Source: JBDTLH01 sp039934875 (lineage in GTDB: Bacteria; Acidobacteriota; Terriglobia; Terriglobales; Acidobacteriaceae). Taken from it: 10,800 bases of DNA. Below are positions 7,950 through 10,800 of the stretch, piece by piece. Each line of letters starts with the position of its first letter. Position 1 is the stretch's first letter. Below the pieces are notes generated by a model that had not been told where the DNA came from, made no database searches, and was given only the letters and a program-made list of their open reading frames with translations. The stretch is taken from assembly GCA_039934875.1 (NCBI GenBank), contig JBDTLH010000107.1, positions 1 to 10,800 on the forward strand. The letters are read 5' to 3'. The translations under genes and the position numbers were made by a program.

Positions 7950-8207
7950 ATGATACACCTTGAACTGAATGCTGAAGTTGAAGCGCGGCTCGCTGCGGAG
8001 GCCGAAGCCCATGGGCTTCAGACGGAGAAGTATGCGGAACGTCTGATTGAAGAGGCGGTTGAATCGAGGCCAGGGGGCCTGCATCCACGTGCGACAATCG
8101 AAGAATTCCGTGCGTTTCTGGACGCACTTTCCAGTCAGGCTCCTAATGTTGCGAACCTTCGGCGCAGCACTTTTCCGCGTGAGATGATCTACGCTGAGCA
8201 TGATTGA
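7950..8207 (+). CDS. VapB-like ribbon-helix-helix antitoxin
   Basis: An 85-residue protein with the typical layout of a type II antitoxin. The N-terminal beta strand and two helices (MIHLELNAEVEARLAAEAEA, then HGLQTEKYAERLIEEAV, residues 1-38) resemble a ribbon-helix-helix DNA-binding domain. A linker with TIEEFRAFLDALSSQ follows, then a short acidic C-terminus (STFPREMIYAEHD) of the kind that wraps around a PIN-domain toxin and blocks its active site. Its expected roles are to neutralise the adjacent toxin and to repress the operon. AGAGG (7939-7943) sits 6 nt before the ATG. The TGA stop overlaps the toxin ATG as TGATG (8205-8209), the usual arrangement for translational coupling. The reading frame is intact even though the toxin is not. 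No operator palindrome could be named with confidence. Confidence 0.8.
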   Translation: MIHLELNAEVEARLAAEAEAHGLQTEKYAERLIEEAVESRPGGLHPRATIEEFRAFLDALSSQAPNVANLRRSTFPREMIYAEHD

Positions 8208-8665
8208 TGTTTCAGATGTCTTACCAGGTGGATACCAATGTTTTGTTACGGCTCGCTTAACGTGACAGCCCAGACCATTTGCTCATGCGACAGTGTGTCG
8301 ACGCTCTGTGGTCAAGAGGCGCAAAGCTCTTCTACAGCTCTCAGAATTTAGCGGAATTCTGGAATGTCTGTACACGGCCCAAAGGTAACAACGGATTCGG
8401 TTTTTCCGTGGACGAAACAGACTCACGATCGAGGCTCATCGAGCAAGATCTAGAGTACCTGCCGGATAGAGAAGCAACGCATCACGAGTGGCGGAGAATG
8501 ATAGTGCAATATTCAGTTTCCGGCATTCAGGTCTATGATGCGAGGCTTGTCGCAGCCATGTGCGTATATCAAATTGAACATCTGCTGACCTTGAACGTAG
8601 TGGATTCCAAGCGGTATAAAGGCGTGAGTATCGTTCATCCCACGGACGTGTTGGCAAGCAGGTAG
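8207..8665 (+). pseudogene. PIN-domain (VapC-like) toxin interrupted by a nonsense codon
   Basis: Read from the ATG at 8207 (or 8216) one frame runs 152 codons to the TAG ending at 8665, with a single internal TAA at 8258-8260 (codon 18). The part before the stop reads MFQMSYQVDTNVLLRLA and carries the first PIN acidic residue (D9 in VDTN). The part after it keeps the rest of the fold: E50 in NLAEFWNVCTRP, D111 in VYDARLVAAM, and TLNVVD at 128-133 near the C-terminus, where PIN toxins usually have T.N..DF. Length without the stop (about 150 residues) is normal for VapC-type ribonucleases. Codon 18 is where relatives carry ordinary loop residues; CAA to TAA is one transition away. A restart at TTG 8279 or ATG 8285 would yield about 126-128 residues lacking D9, and no Shine-Dalgarno precedes them, so the toxin is probably dead. 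GC content over 8281-8460 is about 51% (91 of 180), below the permease genes, consistent with an acquired module. Alternatives are a sequencing error or rare readthrough. Confidence 0.8.
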
Positions 8666-8939
8666 GCGCCCGTGATTACAGCCGAGTCATTCGATCATGT
8701 TCCCCCTCTTCTCCGAATTAGAGCCAGATGGCTACACAGAGCAGTGTTCCAGATGGGACGCGATGGTCTGGATTTCTTTGTTTTCCCCTGAACATTTGCG
8801 GCGGGGTGTGCGTATCAGCGGCTAGGCCCGGTGCGTACACAAAAGTTTACCGAGTTTTGAAATTTTCTGAAGATATTTCCGCTCCTAATGCGTCTATCGT
8901 TTATCGGGAGTCAGGTGACGAACAGAAACGAGGAGTGTT
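8666..8939. other. Intergenic region upstream of STAS gene
   Basis: These 274 nt separate the toxin remnant from the STAS gene. An open frame of 75 codons from 8728 runs through it into the STAS gene in another frame, but its translation has no recognisable motif or good ribosome site, so I do not call it a gene. The stretch 8841-8880 is strikingly AT-rich (29 of 40 bases A or T). With TTTACC at 8846-8851 as a poor -35 candidate, it is the most likely promoter region for the STAS gene, but no good -10 is at proper spacing. No terminator hairpin is evident after the toxin. Confidence 0.4.
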
Positions 8940-9308
8940 ATGCAGTTGCAGATAAATGCCAGTTATGAGCGCAGCGGAATCTCCATCGTCCGTTGCCGGG
9001 GACGGATCATCTATGGGCCCGAGGCGGAGGCATTTTCTGAGATGTGTCAGGCGGCGTTCTCTAAAAGTTGTGATCTGGTCGTGAATCTGAGTGAAGTGAC
9101 ACTGATTGACAATCACGGGGTGGGGGCATTGATTGGGCTTATCACCGCAGCGCGTCCTAACGATTGCGACCTATGTCTGGTTCTGCCGAAGAAGGCAAGA
9201 AAAGTAACTGAGATTTTGAAACTGGTGAAGCTGTATGACCAATTCCGGGTGTATGCGACGGAAGAAGAGGCGATCGGCAGTTTTCATCGCGCCTATGCGG
9301 TGGCGTGA
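8940..9308 (+). CDS. STAS-domain protein (anti-anti-sigma factor-like) lacking the phosphoserine
   Basis: A 122-residue single-domain STAS protein of the SpoIIAA/RsbV type. It begins with beta strands (ISIVRCRGRIIYGPEAEAF, residues 14-32) and has the strand DLVVNLSEVTLID (45-57), then helix GVGALIGLITAAR and a C-terminal strand-helix with LYDQFRVYATEEEAIGSF. Classical members have D-S-S-G-L-G at the loop before this helix, the second serine being phosphorylated by an anti-sigma kinase. Here the loop reads D57-N58-H59-G60-V61-G62, so the phosphoacceptor is replaced by histidine. It may act as a constitutive binding partner or in another STAS role; this is inference. GAGGAG at 8930-8935 lies 4 nt before the ATG. 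No anti-sigma kinase, phosphatase or sigma factor is in view. Its 3' end faces the transglutaminase-like gene, 80 nt away. Confidence 0.82.
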   Translation: MQLQINASYERSGISIVRCRGRIIYGPEAEAFSEMCQAAFSKSCDLVVNLSEVTLIDNHGVGALIGLITAARPNDCDLCLVLPKKARKVTEILKLVKLYDQFRVYATEEEAIGSFHRAYAVA

Positions 9309-9313
9309 GGTCG

Positions 9314-9330
9314 GCTGATCGGCAATCAGC
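9314..9330. terminator. Weak hairpin between convergent STAS and transglutaminase-like genes
   Basis: GCTGAT (9314-9319) and ATCAGC (9325-9330) form a 6-bp stem with a 5-nt loop just 5 nt after the STAS stop codon. No T-run follows on either strand, so it is at best a weak or factor-assisted terminator. Confidence 0.25.
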
Positions 9331-9388
9331 GTTGGGCGACGACAGAGCGAAATCGCGGAAAGCAGATGGCTGGGAATGGCCGTCTGAT

Positions 9389-10534
9389 CTACTCGCTTCC
9401 GTCCGGCATGGGATAGATTTGTTCTCCTCGGGCGCGCGTGACCGAGACTCGCGTAATATCCCCCGGCTTCCAGGAGGTAATTCCCTTTTCGGCGATAGCA
9501 ACGGCGCGTTCGAAGGGAACGCGGGCGATGAGTGCGGTATCTATTAACAAATATTTTGAGGAATTCTGGGCGACGCGGACCCCCACATACGCGTGTCCCG
9601 GGATGACGATGATTTCAGGGTCCATGCCCAGGTTCTCGAAGAGAGAGGCGAACATTACCACGCCGTCAATGCAGTTGGCGGAACCGTTGAGCAGGCTCTC
9701 GCGGGGGGTGCGGATGCGTTCGGCATAAGCGGAGTTCTTCGCGTTTCCGAAGGTCAGAGAACTCTTGACGTAAGAGACGCCTTGCTTCTGCAACGCCAGA
9801 TAGATAGCCTGCGCTTGCAGCCGAGTGGAAGCCTCCTGTCCGGCAGCATCTTTCCATGGTTCGTAGCCGGGCAGACGGCGTCCCGGCATGTACTCCTTGG
9901 CGCGGGAGAGCAGTTTCTCGACGGCGGAATCGTGGGGAGTGACCCAGGAGGCGATCATCGGCGCGTAAATGAACTTGTTACCCCAGTACATGTCGTCCGC
10001 GGCGCGGATTCTGAGCGGAAGCGAACCGGCATAGAGAACGGTGCCAGCGGAATCAATCGCGCGAACTTGAGCCAGGGCGGGTGAAACTTCACGATTTCGG
10101 AACGCCCGCTCAACCAGCGGAGGCGCGAAGTTCAGGGTCTTGCTCGCCCCCGGCGGGAGTTCAACGTTTTGGGTCTCTTCCTCGCTCCATCCGGAGATGT
10201 GGACGGAGATCCGGGCGCGCAGAATCTGCCCGGAGGCAGCGGGATTGGTTATTTTGACCTGCAAAATGCCGAATTCGCGTTTGCTGGGCGATTCTTCGGC
10301 AAGATGGTTGGCAAACGCGGGGAAGACATCGCCGGCCATTCCCGCCGATGCTTGCAGAGTGGGAGAGAGGACCGGCTCGCGAATGCTGCGATTTACGCGA
10401 GGCAGCGAATCCGCGTCTTTGCTGCCCGCGGTTGCCTCTTTCGGCTTCGCGGCAGCAAAGGCCGTAGAGGTCGCAGCCGCGAGCGCGAAGAAAAGCACGC
10501 TTGCGTTCGCAATCCGCTGAAATCGCCCTGCCAT
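9389..10534 (-). CDS. Secreted transglutaminase-like cysteine protein
   Basis: A 381-residue protein with an N-terminal signal peptide (hydrophobic core about residues 10-27, possible cleavage near AFA-A at 27/28). Residues about 85-185 look like a beta-sandwich domain (FGILQVKITNPAASG, RARISVHISGWS, LPPGASKTLNF). A helical stretch follows (LQAQAIYLALQKQGVSYVKS, 239-258), then the transglutaminase-like core: C288 in NGSANCIDG, H314 in VIPGHAYVGV and D332 in LLIDTALIA. This Cys-His-Asp order and spacing (26 and 18 residues) fits the transglutaminase/peptidase superfamily, in bacteria often proteases or amidases rather than cross-linkers. The substrate is unknown. A periplasmic or extracellular location is inferred from the signal peptide. 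The ATG (complement of 10532-10534) has no clear Shine-Dalgarno but places the signal peptide correctly. The gene stands alone, with a perfect 10-bp inverted repeat shortly upstream of its start. Confidence 0.78.
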   Translation of the reverse strand: MAGRFQRIANASVLFFALAAATSTAFAAAKPKEATAGSKDADSLPRVNRSIREPVLSPTLQASAGMAGDVFPAFANHLAEESPSKREFGILQVKITNPAASGQILRARISVHISGWSEEETQNVELPPGASKTLNFAPPLVERAFRNREVSPALAQVRAIDSAGTVLYAGSLPLRIRAADDMYWGNKFIYAPMIASWVTPHDSAVEKLLSRAKEYMPGRRLPGYEPWKDAAGQEASTRLQAQAIYLALQKQGVSYVKSSLTFGNAKNSAYAERIRTPRESLLNGSANCIDGVVMFASLFENLGMDPEIIVIPGHAYVGVRVAQNSSKYLLIDTALIARVPFERAVAIAEKGITSWKPGDITRVSVTRARGEQIYPMPDGSE

Positions 10535-10551
10535 GTGAGTTCTGAGGAAAT

Positions 10552-10606
10552 TCTACTCAGGATACGGATTTAGACAATCGGGTAGAGAGCTTAATCCCTG
10601 AGTAGA
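10552..10606. repeat. Perfect 10-bp inverted repeat, 35-nt spacer
   Basis: TCTACTCAGG (10552-10561) is the exact reverse complement of CCTGAGTAGA (10597-10606). The inner arm begins 18 nt upstream of the transglutaminase-like start codon. It could be a pair of operator half-sites or a long-loop hairpin in that gene's 5' leader. By chance about one 10-bp repeat with spacer up to 100 nt is expected in a window this size, so location rather than rarity is the argument. Confidence 0.4.
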
Positions 10607-10703
10607 GTAGCCAAGCGAGCGAGCAGATTCCCAAGTCGCAGGCAGCGGGAGTTGTATAACAAATTGCAAACTCCAGGATTACGTTTCTTTGCAAGGAATT
10701 GCC

Positions 10704-10718
10704 AGGGGCGCGGATTGC
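10704..10718 (+). promoter_or_regulatory. Possible sigma-54 -24/-12 promoter
   Basis: AGGGGC-GCGGA-TTGC matches the TGGCAC-N5-TTGC consensus at 7 of 10 defined positions, including the essential GG and GC dinucleotides spaced by 10 nt. It lies 55 nt before the ATG of the next plus-strand gene. GC-rich DNA gives such matches by chance, so this is weak. Confidence 0.2.
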
Positions 10719-10773
10719 CGGAATGGGCTGCGCGCCATCACAATCCAATTGAAATACTAAAAGGAGGAATACG

Positions 10774-10800
10774 ATGAAGAGCCGATATTTGGTTCTACCG
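10774..10800 (+). CDS. Start of an unidentified protein (truncated by window end)
   Basis: An AGGAGG Shine-Dalgarno (10762-10767) stands 6 nt before an ATG, and the frame reads MKSRYLVLP to the end of the window. Basic residues followed by hydrophobic ones suggest a signal peptide or membrane anchor, but nine residues are too few to name a family. The strong ribosome site and its position after a promoter-sized gap make it a real gene start. Confidence 0.7.

Larger units (their letters stand above)
10535..10773. other. Divergent intergenic region, transglutaminase-like gene / next gene
   Basis: These 239 nt separate two divergent starts and must contain both promoters. Visible structure: a perfect 10-bp inverted repeat (10552-10561 / 10597-10606), a TATAAC hexamer at 10655-10660 (five of six bases of a sigma-70 -10 box, but without a good -35 at 16-18 nt), and a GG-N10-GC match to a sigma-54 promoter at 10704-10718. 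No RNA gene or open frame is convincing. Confidence 0.5.

Noticed and set aside
8205..8209. Programmed recoding of the toxin stop (selenocysteine or frameshift)
   Set aside because: The interrupting codon is TAA, which is not a standard selenocysteine or pyrrolysine codon, and the frame after it is the same as before, so no frameshift is needed.
8279..8665. Toxin treated as an intact gene starting at TTG 8279
   Set aside because: It lacks the N-terminal VDTN active-site segment, which is present in the same frame just upstream of the TAA, and there is no ribosome site before 8279. A nonsense-disrupted gene explains the sequence better.
8728..8955. A 75-codon plus-strand open frame ahead of the STAS gene
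   Set aside because: No recognisable motif, weak ribosome site, odd composition, and it overlaps the start of the STAS gene, which has its own GAGGAG site.
9593..10084. Plus-strand open frame of 163 codons opposite the transglutaminase-like gene
   Set aside because: It is antisense to a gene with signal peptide and catalytic triad; the translation has no recognisable features.
1..10800. CRISPR array, tRNA/rRNA, transposon or prophage
   Set aside because: I saw no regularly spaced repeats, cloverleaf-like or rRNA segments, transposase or integrase motifs, or target-site duplications. The lower GC around the toxin gene is suggestive of acquisition but no mobile element is visible.

Overview
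The window looks like a chromosomal segment of an acidobacterium (Acidobacteriota, probably a Terriglobia-type lineage). The main evidence is a tandem run of very long FtsX/MacB-type permeases without an ATPase, built as two permease units in one chain. This architecture is the 'acidobacterial duplicated orphan permease' (ADOP) type. Coding sequence is moderately GC-rich. The assignment is by family recognition from the translation only; no database search was possible.

Layout. Bases 2-5136 (+) hold the 3' end of one ADOP gene and two complete ones, packed head to tail with 6-8 nt between them and Shine-Dalgarno sequences overlapping the preceding stop codons, so they read as one operon. A convergent intergenic segment (5137-5255) carries a perfect 9-bp hairpin. 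On the minus strand follow a secreted M28-family zinc peptidase (5256-6767) and, 46 nt upstream of it, a YheT-type alpha/beta hydrolase (6814-7842); the two are probably co-transcribed. Divergent from them, on the plus strand, is a VapB-like antitoxin (7950-8207) whose stop overlaps the start of a PIN-domain (VapC-like) toxin. The toxin frame is interrupted by a TAA at codon 18 (8258-8260) and otherwise stays open to 8665, so the module looks like an intact antitoxin next to a freshly broken toxin. A 274-nt non-coding stretch leads to a single-domain STAS protein (8940-9308) that has Asn-His where the phosphoacceptor serine of classical anti-anti-sigma factors sits. Convergent to it lies a secreted transglutaminase-like protein (9389-10534, minus) with a Cys-His-Asp triad. 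The last 27 bases are the start of a new plus-strand gene (10774 onward) with a strong Shine-Dalgarno.

How the genes relate. Only three groupings are supported by layout: the ADOP array, the yheT-peptidase pair and the antitoxin-toxin pair. The rest are single genes. I see no tRNA, rRNA, CRISPR array, transposase or phage gene. I did not find a clear new multi-gene system. The points most worth a second look are the nonsense-disrupted PIN toxin, the serine-less STAS protein, the 10-bp inverted repeat upstream of the transglutaminase-like gene, and the near-copied gene junctions in the permease array.
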